From positions 1-64,000 of the forward strand of contig JAIYAC010000009.1 in assembly GCA_027489245.1 (NCBI GenBank): a DNA stretch of 64,000 nucleotides, given 5' to 3'. Origin of the DNA: Neisseriaceae bacterium (GTDB lineage Bacteria > Pseudomonadota > Gammaproteobacteria > Burkholderiales > Chromobacteriaceae). Below the pieces are notes generated by a model. The model saw only the letters and a program-made list of their open reading frames with translations. It had not been told where the DNA came from and made no database searches. A program made the position numbers and the translations under genes. The stretch's first letter is position 1. Every line of letters starts with the position of its first letter. This document shows positions 1 through 9,370 of this stretch, piece after piece.

Positions 1-76
1 GAGCGGTAGTTCAGTTGGTTAGAATACCGGCCTGTCACGCCGGGGGTCGCGGGTTCGAGTCCCGTCCGCTCCGCCA
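1..76 (+). tRNA. tRNA-Asp (GTC), lacking its first base
   Basis: The sequence folds as a standard tRNA with anticodon GTC in the CCTGTCACG loop, a GGTTCGAGTCC T-arm and an encoded CCA at 74-76. It closely resembles E. coli tRNA-Asp, which starts GGAGCGG. The window starts at GAGCGG, so one 5' base lies outside. Confidence 0.97.
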
Positions 77-82
77 ACCATT

Positions 83-110
83 AAAAAGCCTTCCTCGCGG
101 AAGGCTTTTT
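83..110 (+). terminator. Intrinsic terminator after tRNA-Asp
   Basis: A perfect 12-bp inverted repeat (AAAAAGCCTTCC / GGAAGGCTTTTT) with a 4-base TCGC loop ends in a T run 7 bases after the tRNA CCA. Confidence 0.9.
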
Positions 111-146
111 GCATTTCAGCCCTACCCCACCACAAATACCGCACAT

Positions 147-174
147 AAAAAAGCCAGCCCATATAGGGCTGGCT
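147..174 (-). terminator. Intrinsic terminator of dsbB
   Basis: On the minus strand AGCCAGCCC and GGGCTGGCT pair around a short AT loop and are followed by a T run. It lies about 27 bases past the dsbB stop codon. Confidence 0.85.
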
Positions 175-200
175 ATGCTGGCGTGGCAAGTGAAACCAGA

Positions 201-689
201 TCAGTCTTTGCGCCAGCCATTCCACAGCGCCATCGAAATCAGCACAACGAACAGAACGCCAGTCCACACCGGCATGGACTGACCAAGAAAGGTCCAGCCC
301 AACTCGGCGCATTCGCCACTGCCTTTGAACACGGTATTGAGCACCTGGGTTAGCGGCAAGGTTTCGAGCATGAAATCCAGCCCAGGCCCACATGCCGGCA
401 CCTGGTCTTTGGGCAAGTGCTGCAGGTACACATGCCACGCCGCCACCGCGCCACCCGCCAGGGCAGTCAGCGCCACCAGCGATGCAGCAAGCTTTGCGGC
501 CAACCTTTGCGGATTCACCAAGGCAAACAAGCCGGCCAATACGCCGGTAGAAATAACACCCACGCGCTGAAAAATGCACAGCGGGCACGGCTCCAGGCCC
601 ATGCCGTGCTGGGCATACAGGGCAAAGCCCATGGATGCGGCACACACGGCCGCGATGGCGGCAAAACCCTGCCGTCTGGATAAACGCAT
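201..689 (-). CDS. dsbB: Disulfide bond formation protein DsbB
   Basis: Inner-membrane quinone reductase that reoxidises DsbA in the periplasm. The 162-residue product has four predicted membrane helices and the two cysteine pairs of the family: C35/C38 in EPCPLC, the quinone-proximal pair, and C100/C127 in the second periplasmic loop. The in-frame ORF extends 13 codons further upstream. I chose the inner ATG because AAGGGGG sits just before it and the protein then begins with the usual short basic N-terminus. It appears to be a single-gene unit with its own terminator. Its partner DsbA is not in the window. Confidence 0.93.
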   Translation of the reverse strand: MRLSRRQGFAAIAAVCAASMGFALYAQHGMGLEPCPLCIFQRVGVISTGVLAGLFALVNPQRLAAKLAASLVALTALAGGAVAAWHVYLQHLPKDQVPACGPGLDFMLETLPLTQVLNTVFKGSGECAELGWTFLGQSMPVWTGVLFVVLISMALWNGWRKD

Positions 690-738
690 TACAACCCCCT
701 TGAAAATAGCGGTGCACAACAGCCGCACCCATAGCAGA

Positions 739-1878
739 CTAGTTTTTTTGTAGAAAATTCAGTATTTCATCCTGCCGGGCCATTGCATCCTTGTAGCCCA
801 GGTCGATGAGCTCCTTGCCATATGCCGGATCAAACAGCAGATAGCTCGCCAGCACCGAACCACGCTGGCGCATGGCCCCCGCCCCCCGCATGAGAAAGCG
901 CATGGCCGGCGGAAAGCTTTTTACATGCTTGAAGGCAATCGCCTCCAGCGACACACTCGGTGAAATATTCAGCACATCTACCCGTTTTAGCGCCGTGCGG
1001 CCACTGCACCGCACCTGCTCATCCAACAACGAGATGGTATGGTTCACGCGACTGAGGCGCTCCATATCGGTGGCCATACTGTCAAAAAAGATGCTGTTGA
1101 GCAAATGGCCAAAGACCATGGCCAGCGAGGGGCGGTCACCCACCAGCCGCCGCTCAGGCCTCGGCCGCTGCTCGGTATTCAGGTTGATGACAAAAAGCTT
1201 TTCCGCCCCCAGATGCAAAGCGGGCGACAGTGGCGCCATCTGGCGAATAGCACCATCACAATAAAAACGGCCATTGATGGTGGCGGCAGGAAACACCATG
1301 GGGATGGCCGAGGTAGCCATCAGGTGGTCCACCCCGATAGACTCGCGCACGCCCAGACGCTGGTAGCGGTGCCACTCGTCAATATCGTCGCACCCCTCAA
1401 AAAAACTGACCGACTGGCCGGTGGTATAGCAGGACGCCGTCAGCGATAGCGCACGCAGATGGCCGCTTTGCACTGCCCGCGAGACACCATCAAAATTGAC
1501 CGACCGGCTGAGCAGCTCGCGTAGGGGGCTGTTATCCAGCAGGCTGGCCGGGTTGTGCACCAGCTTGCCACCCGTCAGTACCGAGCCACCCCATGCCAGA
1601 AAGGCGCGCGCAAAGTATGGCCAGTCTGCCCGGTACACTTGGCTAACATGCAGGCCCTTCCACATCTTGGCCAGAAACGCCGTGGCGCGGCGAAAGTGCA
1701 TCGACCCTGCGGCCAACCCCACGGCATTGATGGCGCCGGCAGACGTACCGCTGATAATGGGAAACGGGTTGCCATGATCGCGCGGCAACATGTGCGCCAC
1801 CGCCATCAGCACCCCTACTTGATAGGCTGCCCGTGCGCCGCCACCTGCCAGCACCAGCCCGACGATAGGCTTGTCCAT
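739..1878 (-). CDS. Patatin-like phospholipase family protein
   Basis: Probable serine acyl hydrolase of the patatin/RssA type. Visible motifs are the glycine-rich oxyanion loop GGGARAAYQVG (residues 12-22), the nucleophile elbow GTSAG (Ser46) and the catalytic Asp in a DGAIRQ motif near residue 210, which together form the Ser-Asp dyad. The 379-residue length fits bacterial patatin proteins with a C-terminal extension. The ATG at 1878 has GGGAGCGAG in front; the longer upstream ORF reads as non-coding. No signal peptide is obvious, so the protein is probably cytoplasmic. The substrate cannot be told from sequence. It precedes dsbB on the same strand with only about 50 bases between. Confidence 0.85.
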   Translation of the reverse strand: MDKPIVGLVLAGGGARAAYQVGVLMAVAHMLPRDHGNPFPIISGTSAGAINAVGLAAGSMHFRRATAFLAKMWKGLHVSQVYRADWPYFARAFLAWGGSVLTGGKLVHNPASLLDNSPLRELLSRSVNFDGVSRAVQSGHLRALSLTASCYTTGQSVSFFEGCDDIDEWHRYQRLGVRESIGVDHLMATSAIPMVFPAATINGRFYCDGAIRQMAPLSPALHLGAEKLFVINLNTEQRPRPERRLVGDRPSLAMVFGHLLNSIFFDSMATDMERLSRVNHTISLLDEQVRCSGRTALKRVDVLNISPSVSLEAIAFKHVKSFPPAMRFLMRGAGAMRQRGSVLASYLLFDPAYGKELIDLGYKDAMARQDEILNFLQKN

Positions 1879-1940
1879 ATCTCGCTCCCTGTTTTGCTTT
1901 GAGTATGGAACACCGGCCGCCATGCGGCAGCGTTTGTGCG

Positions 1941-2558
1941 CTAGTACTGCACCTCTACCGGGTCCAGCATGCGCCACAAATACCAGGTAGCCACGCTGCG
2001 CCACGGGCGAAAGGCCTCGCCCATCTGCCGCAGCTCGGCCAATGCGGGTCGCGCCGGCAAGCCGTGAATGACCACCAGTGCTTTTTGCAAGCCGATATCA
2101 TCCACCGGCCATACATCCGGGCGACACAGGTTGAAGATCAGGTACATCTCTGCCGTCCAGCGGCCTATGCCGCGCACAGCCACCAGCTCACGGATGATGG
2201 TCTCGTCGTCCAGCGCATCAAAACGCGCCGGGTCGATGCGGCCATCCAGAAAATGCCGCGCCAGATCTTGCGCGTATTCCACCTTGCGCAGTGAGAAGCC
2301 CACCGCCCGCAGCGCATCCGGCGGGGCACCCACCACGGCCAGCGGGCTGGTGGTATCGAGCAATGCGGCCAACCTGGCCCAGATGGCATCGGCCGCGGCA
2401 ATGGAAATCTGCTGCCCGACAATGGCCCGCAGCAGCGTCTCGAATGGCTCGCCCCGTGTTTTCAGCACGCTGGCGGGATACTGCGCAATCAAGGCGGCGA
2501 GCGCCGGGCTACGCTGCGACAGCTCGGCGCAGGCCTGCGGCCAGTAGCCTGGCGTCAC
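1941..2558 (-). CDS. DNA-3-methyladenine glycosylase (AlkA-type, HhH-GPD)
   Basis: Base-excision repair enzyme of the HhH-GPD superfamily that removes alkylated purines. The helix-hairpin-helix is at about residues 126-140 (VRGIGRWTAEMYL) and the catalytic aspartate is most likely D154 in WPVDDIG. At 205 residues it is the short bacterial/yeast-Mag1-like form and lacks the N-terminal AlkA subdomain. It starts with GTG, and GTGA overlaps the pmbA stop, so it is translationally coupled to pmbA. There are no FeS cysteines, which argues against an EndoIII or MutY type. Confidence 0.88.
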   Translation of the reverse strand: MTPGYWPQACAELSQRSPALAALIAQYPASVLKTRGEPFETLLRAIVGQQISIAAADAIWARLAALLDTTSPLAVVGAPPDALRAVGFSLRKVEYAQDLARHFLDGRIDPARFDALDDETIIRELVAVRGIGRWTAEMYLIFNLCRPDVWPVDDIGLQKALVVIHGLPARPALAELRQMGEAFRPWRSVATWYLWRMLDPVEVQY

Positions 2559-3907
2559 GCCTCGCCCGCCACCATCATATTGCCCAGCAGGACCGAACCC
2601 ATATGGCGGCTGCCACGGTAATCGATATCGTCACCAATGGCATCGATACCCTGCAGCATGTCGCGCAGATTGCCGGCAATGGTCAGTTCCTCCACCGGGT
2701 AGGCGATCACGCCGTTTTCCACCCAGAAGCCACTGGCACCGCGCGAGTAATCGCCGGTCACCATATTGATGCCCTGCCCCATCAGCTCGGTCACCAGCAA
2801 GCCGGTGCCCATACGTGCCAGCAACGCCGGCAGGCCACCGGCCAGCGTAGGCTGCACCACCAGGTTATGGGCGCCGCCCGCGTGGCCGGTGCTTTGCATG
2901 CCCAGCTTGCGTGCCGAGTAGCTGCCCAGGAAATAGCCTTGCAATACACCATCTTGCACAAACTGGCGTGCCGTGGTGGCCACGCCTTCATCGTCGGCGC
3001 AGCCACTGGCCAGGCCGCGCAATACAAACGGGTCTTCGCTGATATTCAACAGCGGTGCGGCCACTTGCTGCCCCAGGCTATCCAGCAAGAAGCTGGACTT
3101 GCGGTACAAGCTACCACCGCTCACCGCCTGCACCAGATGGCTTAACAAGCTGCCCGCCACTGGCGCCTCGAACAGCACCGGGTACTGGCCTGTTTTTACG
3201 CGGCGGCCATCCAGGCGGCGCACGGCACGCTCGCCAGCGATGCGGCCAACCTCTTCTGCCGACAACAGGTCGTCAGCATGGCGGGCCGTGCTGTACCAGT
3301 AGTCGCGCTGCATGCTGTTGGCACCCGATGCCACCACCGACGCCGACAGACTATGACGCGAGGTCGTCAGGCTACCGCTGTAACCATGGCTATTGGCATA
3401 GCAGTGGCGCGTAGCGTGCGTGGCCACGGTGCCACCTTCCGAGTTGCTGATGCGGGCATCCACACCACGCGCCACGTCTTCGGACTGGCGCGCCAGGGCA
3501 ATGGCCTGCTCTACCGGCAAATCCCAAGGGTGATACAGGTCCAGGTCACGACGATTGCCGGCCTTCAGTAATAACTCGGGGTCTGCCAGGCCGGCGCAGT
3601 CGTCCTCGGCGGTGTAGCGCGCGATATTCAGTGCGGCAGCGGCGGTGTCTGCCAGCGCCTTGTCAGAAAAATCGGAAGTACTGGCGTGGCCTTTCTTCTG
3701 GCCCAGATACACCGTCAGCGACACGCCTTTGTCGCGGTTATATTCGATGGTTTCCACTTCGCCCAAGCGTACCGACACATTCTGCCCGCAGCCCTCGGAG
3801 ACATCGGTTTCCGCAGCGGTAGCACCGCCAGCCTGGGCCAGCGCCAGCATACGGGCAGCAATGGCTTCCAGTGCGGCCTCGGTATACGAAAAAATCTGCT
3901 CTGCCAT
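2555..3907 (-). CDS. pmbA: Metalloprotease PmbA (TldE)
   Basis: TldD/PmbA-family subunit. In E. coli TldD and TldE form a heterodimeric zinc protease that degrades unfolded peptides, matures microcin B17 and clears CcdA. The 450-residue product is the normal length. The N-terminal YNRDKGVSLTVYLGQKKG stretch and the C-terminal GDYSRGASGFWVENG motif are typical; the zinc-binding motif resides in TldD, not here. I chose the ATG before AEQIFSYTE because the upstream extension is not family-like. It is divergent from darP, as in many beta- and gammaproteobacteria. The partner tldD is not in the window. Confidence 0.93.
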   Translation of the reverse strand: MAEQIFSYTEAALEAIAARMLALAQAGGATAAETDVSEGCGQNVSVRLGEVETIEYNRDKGVSLTVYLGQKKGHASTSDFSDKALADTAAAALNIARYTAEDDCAGLADPELLLKAGNRRDLDLYHPWDLPVEQAIALARQSEDVARGVDARISNSEGGTVATHATRHCYANSHGYSGSLTTSRHSLSASVVASGANSMQRDYWYSTARHADDLLSAEEVGRIAGERAVRRLDGRRVKTGQYPVLFEAPVAGSLLSHLVQAVSGGSLYRKSSFLLDSLGQQVAAPLLNISEDPFVLRGLASGCADDEGVATTARQFVQDGVLQGYFLGSYSARKLGMQSTGHAGGAHNLVVQPTLAGGLPALLARMGTGLLVTELMGQGINMVTGDYSRGASGFWVENGVIAYPVEELTIAGNLRDMLQGIDAIGDDIDYRGSRHMGSVLLGNMMVAGEA

Positions 3908-4013
3908 ATGGTTTTCTCTAGTGATAAGGCACGACGGGGGCACACACCAGTCGGCCGTGACGGGTTCTTTTCCGGTATCATACCAGCTTGAAACCTTAAT
4001 CAAGTCTTAGCGA

Positions 4014-4577
4014 ATGTCGAACGTTTTTAACAATGGCAGCAATAATGGCCTGCCCCCCAGCAAATCCCAGCTCAAGCGCGACATGGATGCGCTGCAGAAC
4101 ATTGGCCGCGCGCTCACCGAGCTGCCTGCCGCCAAACTGAAAAAGATGGAGCTGGATGACACCCTGCTGGCTGCCGTGCTGGACTACCAGCGCTTTAACG
4201 CCAACGGTGCCAAGCGCCGCCAGCTGCAATACATCGGCAAACTGATGCGCGATATCGACCCGGAGCCGATCGAGCAAAAGCTGGCCGCACTGCGTGGCGA
4301 CTCCAGCACCCACACCCGCTGGCTGCACCTGGTAGAACGCTGGCGCGAACGCCTGCTGGAAGACGACAAGAACGTGCAGATCTTCATCGACGACTTCCCC
4401 GAGGTTGACGTTCAGCAGCTGCGCACCACCGTGCGTAACGCCCGCAAAGAGCGCGATGAAGCCAAGCCGCCGAAAGCAACCCGCCTGCTGTTCCAGATGA
4501 TCAAAGAGCTGATCCCGGAGCAAGGCCGCCAGAAGAATGCCCCTGAAGACGCTATCGAACAGGACGACGAGGCATGA
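4014..4577 (+). CDS. darP: Ribosome biogenesis factor DarP (YjgA, DUF615)
   Basis: Small helical protein that associates with late 50S assembly intermediates. The 187-residue product carries the family pattern PPSKSQLKRDMDALQ near the N-terminus and a basic, helical C-terminal half ending in an acidic tail. It is divergent from pmbA across about 100 bases, the arrangement also seen for yjgA/pmbA in E. coli. Its stop overlaps the mog start (ATGA), indicating translational coupling. The Shine-Dalgarno is weak. Confidence 0.92.
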   Translation: MSNVFNNGSNNGLPPSKSQLKRDMDALQNIGRALTELPAAKLKKMELDDTLLAAVLDYQRFNANGAKRRQLQYIGKLMRDIDPEPIEQKLAALRGDSSTHTRWLHLVERWRERLLEDDKNVQIFIDDFPEVDVQQLRTTVRNARKERDEAKPPKATRLLFQMIKELIPEQGRQKNAPEDAIEQDDEA

Positions 4578-5152
4578 CTCTGAAAATCGGGCTGGTATCC
4601 ATCTCCGACCGCGCCAGCCAGGGCGTGTACGAAGACAAGGGCATTCCTGCGCTGGTGGACTGGCTTAGCCTGTGCATCCGCAGCCCCTTCGAGACCACCA
4701 CCTGCCTGATTCCGGACGAGCAAGCCACCATCGAAGCCACCCTGCGCCAGCTGGTAGACGAACAAGGCTGCCACCTGGTGCTCACCACCGGCGGCACCGG
4801 CCCTGCGCTGCGCGATGTCACACCGGAAGCCACATTGGCGGTGGCCGACCGCGTGATGCCAGGCTTTGGCGAGCAAATGCGCCAGATCAGCCTGAAATTC
4901 GTGCCCACCGCCATCCTGTCACGCCAGGTAGGCGTCATCCGCAAGCAAAGCCTGATCCTGAACCTGCCAGGCCAGCCCAAGGCCATCCGCGAAACACTGG
5001 AAGGCCTGCGCGAAGACGGCGTCGTCACCGTACCCGGCATTTTCGCCGCCGTACCCTACTGCCTGGACCTGATCGGCGCCCCGTACGTGGAAACGCGCGA
5101 GGAAGTGGTCAAAGCCTTTCGGCCCAAGTCCGCCATCAAGCCTGCAGTGTGA
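4574..5152 (+). CDS. mog: Molybdopterin adenylyltransferase
   Basis: Adenylylates molybdopterin before molybdate insertion in molybdenum cofactor synthesis. The 192-residue product has the MoCF_biosynth fold with the SISDRAS start, the TTGGTGPALRDVTPEAT loop that binds molybdopterin, and the LPGQPKAI motif. Its size and motifs match MogA rather than MoaB or the longer MoeA. It overlaps darP by 4 bases upstream and the hydrolase gene downstream (GTGA), so the three genes form one tightly packed operon. Confidence 0.93.
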   Translation: MTLKIGLVSISDRASQGVYEDKGIPALVDWLSLCIRSPFETTTCLIPDEQATIEATLRQLVDEQGCHLVLTTGGTGPALRDVTPEATLAVADRVMPGFGEQMRQISLKFVPTAILSRQVGVIRKQSLILNLPGQPKAIRETLEGLREDGVVTVPGIFAAVPYCLDLIGAPYVETREEVVKAFRPKSAIKPAV

Positions 5153-6102
5153 CCGCGTACCAAGCGCCCCGCTGGCTGCCCGGCAGCCACGCCCAGACTA
5201 TCTGGCCTGCCCTCATGCTGAAGCAGGCTCCACCCGCCTATCGCCGCGAGCTGTGGGCCACGCCGGATGGCGGCCACATCGCGGTAGACCGCATTGACGG
5301 CCAAGCCGGCCAACCGCTGGTGGTGCTATTTCATGGCCTAGAAGGCAGCAGCCACAGCCATTACGCCATCGCCCTGATGCGCGCACTGCAAGCGCGTGGC
5401 TGGCATGGCGCGGTACCACACTTTCGCGGCTGCGGCGGTATCGAAAATACCCAGCCCCGCGCGTACCACGCCGGCGACGCGGCGGAAATCGGCTGGATTT
5501 GCCGCAGGTTGGCCGCAGAAAACCCGCAGCTCTTCGCCGCAGGCGTGTCATTAGGCGGCAATATGCTGCTGCGGCATATGGGCGAACAAGGTAGCCAGGC
5601 CATACCACTGGCCGCGGCAGCCATCTCGGCGCCACTCGATCTGGCTGCTGCCAGTACCCGGCTGGACCGCGGCGTGGGCCGCTTGCTGTATACGCGCATG
5701 TTCATGAATACGCTCAAGCCCAAATCACTGGCCCAGCTGCGGCACCACCCTGGCCTGTTCGACCGCCGTGCCGTACAACGCGCCCGCACCTTTGGCGAGT
5801 TCGACAACCTCGTCACGGCCCCCCTGCACGGCTACCGCAACGTGCAGGACTACTGGGCCCGCGCCAGCAGCAAACCGTTGCTCAAGCAGATCATGCGGCC
5901 AACCCTGGTGCTGAACGCGGTCAACGACCCCTTCCTGCCGCCACATGCCCTGCCCGGCCAGGCCGATGTCAGTACATCAGTACTGCTAGAGCAGCCAGCC
6001 GAAGGCGGCCACGTCGGTTTTGTCAGCGGGCCCTTCCCCGGCACACTAGCGTGGCTACCCCAGCGTCTGTTAGCATTTTTCGATTCATACCAGCGCGCCT
6101 AA
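5149..6102 (+). CDS. YheT-family alpha/beta hydrolase
   Basis: Predicted serine hydrolase of the YheT/ABHD1-3 family, 317 residues. Visible are the family start [15 protein letters not shown], the oxyanion region [12 protein letters not shown], the nucleophile elbow GVSLGGN and a late catalytic His in EGGHVGF. The GTG start overlaps the mog TGA stop, and an ORF reading open further upstream only shadows mog. The physiological substrate of the family in bacteria is not established. Context suggests no direct link to molybdenum cofactor; the coupling is probably only co-expression. Confidence 0.85.
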   Translation: MTAYQAPRWLPGSHAQTIWPALMLKQAPPAYRRELWATPDGGHIAVDRIDGQAGQPLVVLFHGLEGSSHSHYAIALMRALQARGWHGAVPHFRGCGGIENTQPRAYHAGDAAEIGWICRRLAAENPQLFAAGVSLGGNMLLRHMGEQGSQAIPLAAAAISAPLDLAAASTRLDRGVGRLLYTRMFMNTLKPKSLAQLRHHPGLFDRRAVQRARTFGEFDNLVTAPLHGYRNVQDYWARASSKPLLKQIMRPTLVLNAVNDPFLPPHALPGQADVSTSVLLEQPAEGGHVGFVSGPFPGTLAWLPQRLLAFFDSYQRA

Positions 6103-6127
6103 GCGCACAGCAGAAAGCCCTCGCACC

Positions 6128-6919
6128 ATGTCTGACATTCTGAAAAAAATCTGTGCCACCAAGGTAGAAGAAATTGCCCAGCGCCGCCCGCAACGCTCTC
6201 TCGCCAGCCTGCGCGCAGAAGCAGAAGGCCGCCACGGCGACCAGCGCGATTTTGTGGCTGCCATCCGCGCCAAGCATGCCGCCAGCCAAGCCGCCGTGAT
6301 TGCCGAGGCCAAAAAGGCCAGCCCCAGTAAAGGCGTGATTCGTGCCGACTTCAACCCTGCCCAGATTGCACAAAGCTACGAGCAAGCCGGCGCCGCCTGC
6401 CTGTCCGTGCTGACCGATGCGCAGTACTTCCAGGGCCACGAAGACTACCTGCAGGCCGCGCGCGCCGCCTGCCAGCTGCCGGTGCTGCGCAAGGACTTCA
6501 TGGTAGACGAGTACCAGATCTACGAAGCCCGTGCCATTGGCGCCGACTGCATCCTGCTGATTGCCGCCTGCCTGAGCCTGCCGCAAATGCGCGACTTCGA
6601 AGCGCTGACGCAAGAGCTGGGCATGGCCGTACTGGTAGAGGTGCATGACGAGTACGAGCTGGAAGCAGCATTGCAGCTCAACACACCGCTGGTGGGCGTG
6701 AACAACCGCAACCTGCGTACCTTTGAAGTGAGCCTGGACACCACGCTGCGTCTGCTACCGGAAATCGGTAAAGACCGCATTGCCGTCACCGAGAGCGGCA
6801 TCATCCAGCCTGCCGATGTGCAAAAAATGCGTGACCACGCCGTGCACACCTTCCTGGTGGGCGAAGCATTCATGCGCCAAGCCGACCCTGGTCTGGGCCT
6901 GCAACAGCTATTTGCCTGA
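6128..6919 (+). CDS. trpC: Indole-3-glycerol phosphate synthase
   Basis: Tryptophan biosynthesis: closes the indole ring of CdRP to indole-3-glycerol phosphate. The 263-residue product is a monofunctional TIM barrel. It has [11 protein letters not shown] with the catalytic Lys, [19 protein letters not shown] and the phosphate-binding TESGI and LVGEAFM segments. It lacks the TrpF domain found fused in E. coli. It follows yheT by 25 bases and ends in a strong terminator. trpG and trpD, often upstream of trpC in betaproteobacteria, are absent here. Confidence 0.96.
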   Translation: MSDILKKICATKVEEIAQRRPQRSLASLRAEAEGRHGDQRDFVAAIRAKHAASQAAVIAEAKKASPSKGVIRADFNPAQIAQSYEQAGAACLSVLTDAQYFQGHEDYLQAARAACQLPVLRKDFMVDEYQIYEARAIGADCILLIAACLSLPQMRDFEALTQELGMAVLVEVHDEYELEAALQLNTPLVGVNNRNLRTFEVSLDTTLRLLPEIGKDRIAVTESGIIQPADVQKMRDHAVHTFLVGEAFMRQADPGLGLQQLFA

Positions 6920-6923
6920 CAAC

Positions 6924-6960
6924 AAAAAACGAGCAGCGCATGACACGCTGCTCGTTTTTT
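6924..6960 (+). terminator. Intrinsic terminator of trpC
   Basis: GAGCAGCG and CGCTGCTC pair around a short loop and are flanked by A and T runs, 5 bases after the trpC stop. Confidence 0.9.
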
Positions 6961-7057
6961 GAACTACCCGTAGCACCCAAAGCTGCACCTACGTATGGTT
7001 TCAGGCCTTTGCTACGCCAAAAAGCAATCGTACAAAGTGGTACCTACCCCGCTGTCA

Positions 7058-7972
7058 CTACTGGTACGCAAGCAAGCGTTTACGTTCGTTCTCGCTGAAC
7101 AGCTTCTGCTCTAACACCTGCAATGCCTGTTGTCGCTGTGGATCCGAATACGCGGTATCTTTGACAAGCTGCTCGCGCGCCTGCCGCCATTGCTGCAATT
7201 TGGCTTGCCATGCGGCAGCCTCTGCATCCGCGGCTGCCAGCCTTTGCGCCGCTTCCGTCCCCACCATACCTGCACGCAAAGCCTGTAGCTGCGCTGGCGT
7301 ACCGCCTTGCTGACGCAAACTTCGCTCAGCATCTGCCAGTGCAATATGCTGTGTCATTTGCTGACGAGCAGCACGCAGCTCGGGCGGTAACGATTGCTCC
7401 AGAACGTCCAGTTGACGGCGCTTTTCTGCCTCACTGATGTCCTGTCTGCGCTGAATAGCCATCCGCTGCAAAATTAGCTGATCCATCGCATCCGTATGTG
7501 CAAAAAGCAGCTCGAGCTCCTGCGGGGTAAAGTGCCGCGCACGAATCTGGCTGAGCAACTGAAGGCGCTGGCCCATCTGGCCCACCACGTCTGTGGATAC
7601 AGGGCGAGTCGCTTTGCCTGCCTGCCCCAAGTCATGCAGATAGGCCAGATAGCGACGGAAAAAGTCCTGCGCATCCATTAAAGCCTTGCCACTCAGACGC
7701 GCTGCCAGTTGCTTGTCTATCTCCTGACGAATCTCCGGAAAGGTACGCTCGCCCTGCGTAGCCAGATAATAATCAAACAGCGCTTTCAGCTGTTTGGCGT
7801 CCATCTTGCCACTCACCGGCGCCGGCGGCAGGCCATCTACCGATGTTTGCCGTAGCGAGGGGGCAAACACCCCCTCTGCTACAGGCTGCTCGGCACTACC
7901 CGACTGCCACCAGTATGCGCCGCCTAGTGCGGCCAACACTAGCACCAGCCATCCCTTGCCTTGCAGCCGCAT
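7058..7972 (-). CDS. lifO: Lipase-specific foldase (lipase chaperone)
   Basis: Inner-membrane-anchored steric chaperone that folds the cognate secreted lipase in the periplasm before type II secretion. The 304-residue product has one N-terminal membrane helix (about residues 8-22), a proline/alanine-rich linker, the foldase signature LKALFDYYLATQGE (62-75, matching the family RxxFDYxLSxxGE pattern) and a long helical, glutamine-rich body. It starts 2 bases after the lipase stop, so the pair is one operon. The first basic residue of the signature is replaced by Leu-Lys, a mild deviation. Confidence 0.92.
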   Translation of the reverse strand: MRLQGKGWLVLVLAALGGAYWWQSGSAEQPVAEGVFAPSLRQTSVDGLPPAPVSGKMDAKQLKALFDYYLATQGERTFPEIRQEIDKQLAARLSGKALMDAQDFFRRYLAYLHDLGQAGKATRPVSTDVVGQMGQRLQLLSQIRARHFTPQELELLFAHTDAMDQLILQRMAIQRRQDISEAEKRRQLDVLEQSLPPELRAARQQMTQHIALADAERSLRQQGGTPAQLQALRAGMVGTEAAQRLAAADAEAAAWQAKLQQWRQAREQLVKDTAYSDPQRQQALQVLEQKLFSENERKRLLAYQ

Positions 7973-7974
7973 GC

Positions 7975-8937
7975 TTACACTCCCAGGTTACGCAGACGGT
8001 TGGCATGCTGACGGAACAGCGTGACAGGGCTGGTTTCCAGGATGTTACCCAGACCAAAGAACATATTGGTCTCATCCAGATGGTTGAAACGATAGTTGTC
8101 GCGAATAACCTGGCCCAGGTGCGACGAGCAGGTTCCCACCAAACCATCGTTAGGCTCAGCGCCAAACACCAAGCCGGTTGCGGCCAACAAAGGATCACCC
8201 ACATCCAGCGGGTTAGTGTAAGGCTGGGCACCGGACCAGGAGAAGTAATGGATGCCGTTGACTTGATAAGCACCTTCGCCACAAGCCGTAGCAGGTACTG
8301 CTTGCGGATGGCGACTATTAAAAGCAAGTGTCCCCGGTGTAGTAAGCGAGTTCAACGTAGCCAGCTCGTCTTGCGACAGGCTGCTGCCGGTAGAGAACAA
8401 GCGGATCATGCTAGCAAAAGCCCCACCCGCCGCAGCCACGACCGACTCGGTCACAGAACCTGGGGGCAGTACGCCACGCAGTGCATCTGCCACCTTAGAA
8501 CCCTTGTTCACACCACCCACACTGGTCACCGATGCCACCAGATCTGGCCTAACTGATGCCACGTAACGAGAGGTAGGTGATCCCATGCTATGGCCGATCA
8601 GGTTAACCTTCTGCGAACCTGTCATGGCTACGATGCGCTGAACCTGCTCCAGTAGCTGCTCACCACGACGCTCATAGCTGTCAGCTGGCGACACTTGGGC
8701 GATATAAACTTGTGCGCCACTACGCTGCAGCTCGGCAGGAATCCCGTAGAAGTAATCCATACCCAGAAGGCTATCAAACCCCAATACGCCGTGTACCAGC
8801 ACGATCGGGTACTTGGTTTTGGTATAAGTAGCCTCGCTGTCAGCAGGCACACTACCCATACCGAAGGCCGGCTGCAAGCCGGCAGCCAGCAACGCTGCCG
8901 TCGCCAGAATGCGTTTAGCCGCGGTCAATTTGCCCAT
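7975..8937 (-). CDS. Secreted triacylglycerol lipase (family I.1/I.2)
   Basis: Extracellular lipase, 320 residues with a signal peptide ending near AFG (residue 26). Catalytic residues are visible: Ser117 in the elbow GHSMGS, Asp264 in NDGLVG and His286 in NHLDETN, the last motif being typical of Burkholderia/Pseudomonas lipases. Two cysteines (TACGEG, GTCSSH) match the conserved disulfide. I chose the ATG at 8937 because AGAGGAG precedes it and a signal peptide follows; the longer ORF lacks both. The elbow reads GHSMG rather than the common GHSHG or GHSQG. The foldase gene follows directly. Confidence 0.93.
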   Translation of the reverse strand: MGKLTAAKRILATAALLAAGLQPAFGMGSVPADSEATYTKTKYPIVLVHGVLGFDSLLGMDYFYGIPAELQRSGAQVYIAQVSPADSYERRGEQLLEQVQRIVAMTGSQKVNLIGHSMGSPTSRYVASVRPDLVASVTSVGGVNKGSKVADALRGVLPPGSVTESVVAAAGGAFASMIRLFSTGSSLSQDELATLNSLTTPGTLAFNSRHPQAVPATACGEGAYQVNGIHYFSWSGAQPYTNPLDVGDPLLAATGLVFGAEPNDGLVGTCSSHLGQVIRDNYRFNHLDETNMFFGLGNILETSPVTLFRQHANRLRNLGV

Positions 8938-9370
8938 AACATCTCCTCTGTGAATGACTTGTGATCTTGATGTCACAATACTTGAGCGCACTCCAAAATT
9001 AGAGTGAGTACTCAATTTACACGTTCGGCGGTAGACAAAAAACCTGCAGGCGAGTGTTCTATAAATCAAAAAAACGATTGTATGATTTTCTCCACAACTG
9101 TCTCGTAGAAGGACACCCACTAGTGACAGTCAGGGAGAACCATGACCAAGAACACATAAGCAATACAAAATGACGTAAAAATACTATACTCGCACTTCAT
9201 TCTGTAATTGCATTGTGTATAAAAATCGCACGACATTTGACTGCTTGCAAAGCAATACATTCGTATAAAAGATGGCTGCCATTGGGCCAGCCTTCCTATC
9301 GATAACGAGATTACGCTACTATAGGCAGCTCATAGCATGATTCGGCCAACCGAAACCGACCCCGTATCCA
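8938..9370 (+). other. AT-rich divergent intergenic region
   Basis: These 433 bases between the lipase and the 505-residue gene are clearly AT-richer than the surroundings and hold no open reading frame I would trust. Several -10-like words (for example TATAAA near 9218 and 9264) suggest promoters for both genes, but no -35/-10 pair is convincing. I see no repeat or RNA motif here. Confidence 0.5.

Noticed and set aside
671..680. A near match to the Neisseria uptake sequence GCCGTCTGAA (here GCCGTCTGGA)
   Set aside because: Only this single near match was noticed and no exact copy was found. The known dialect is not enriched here; the excess word is a different one.
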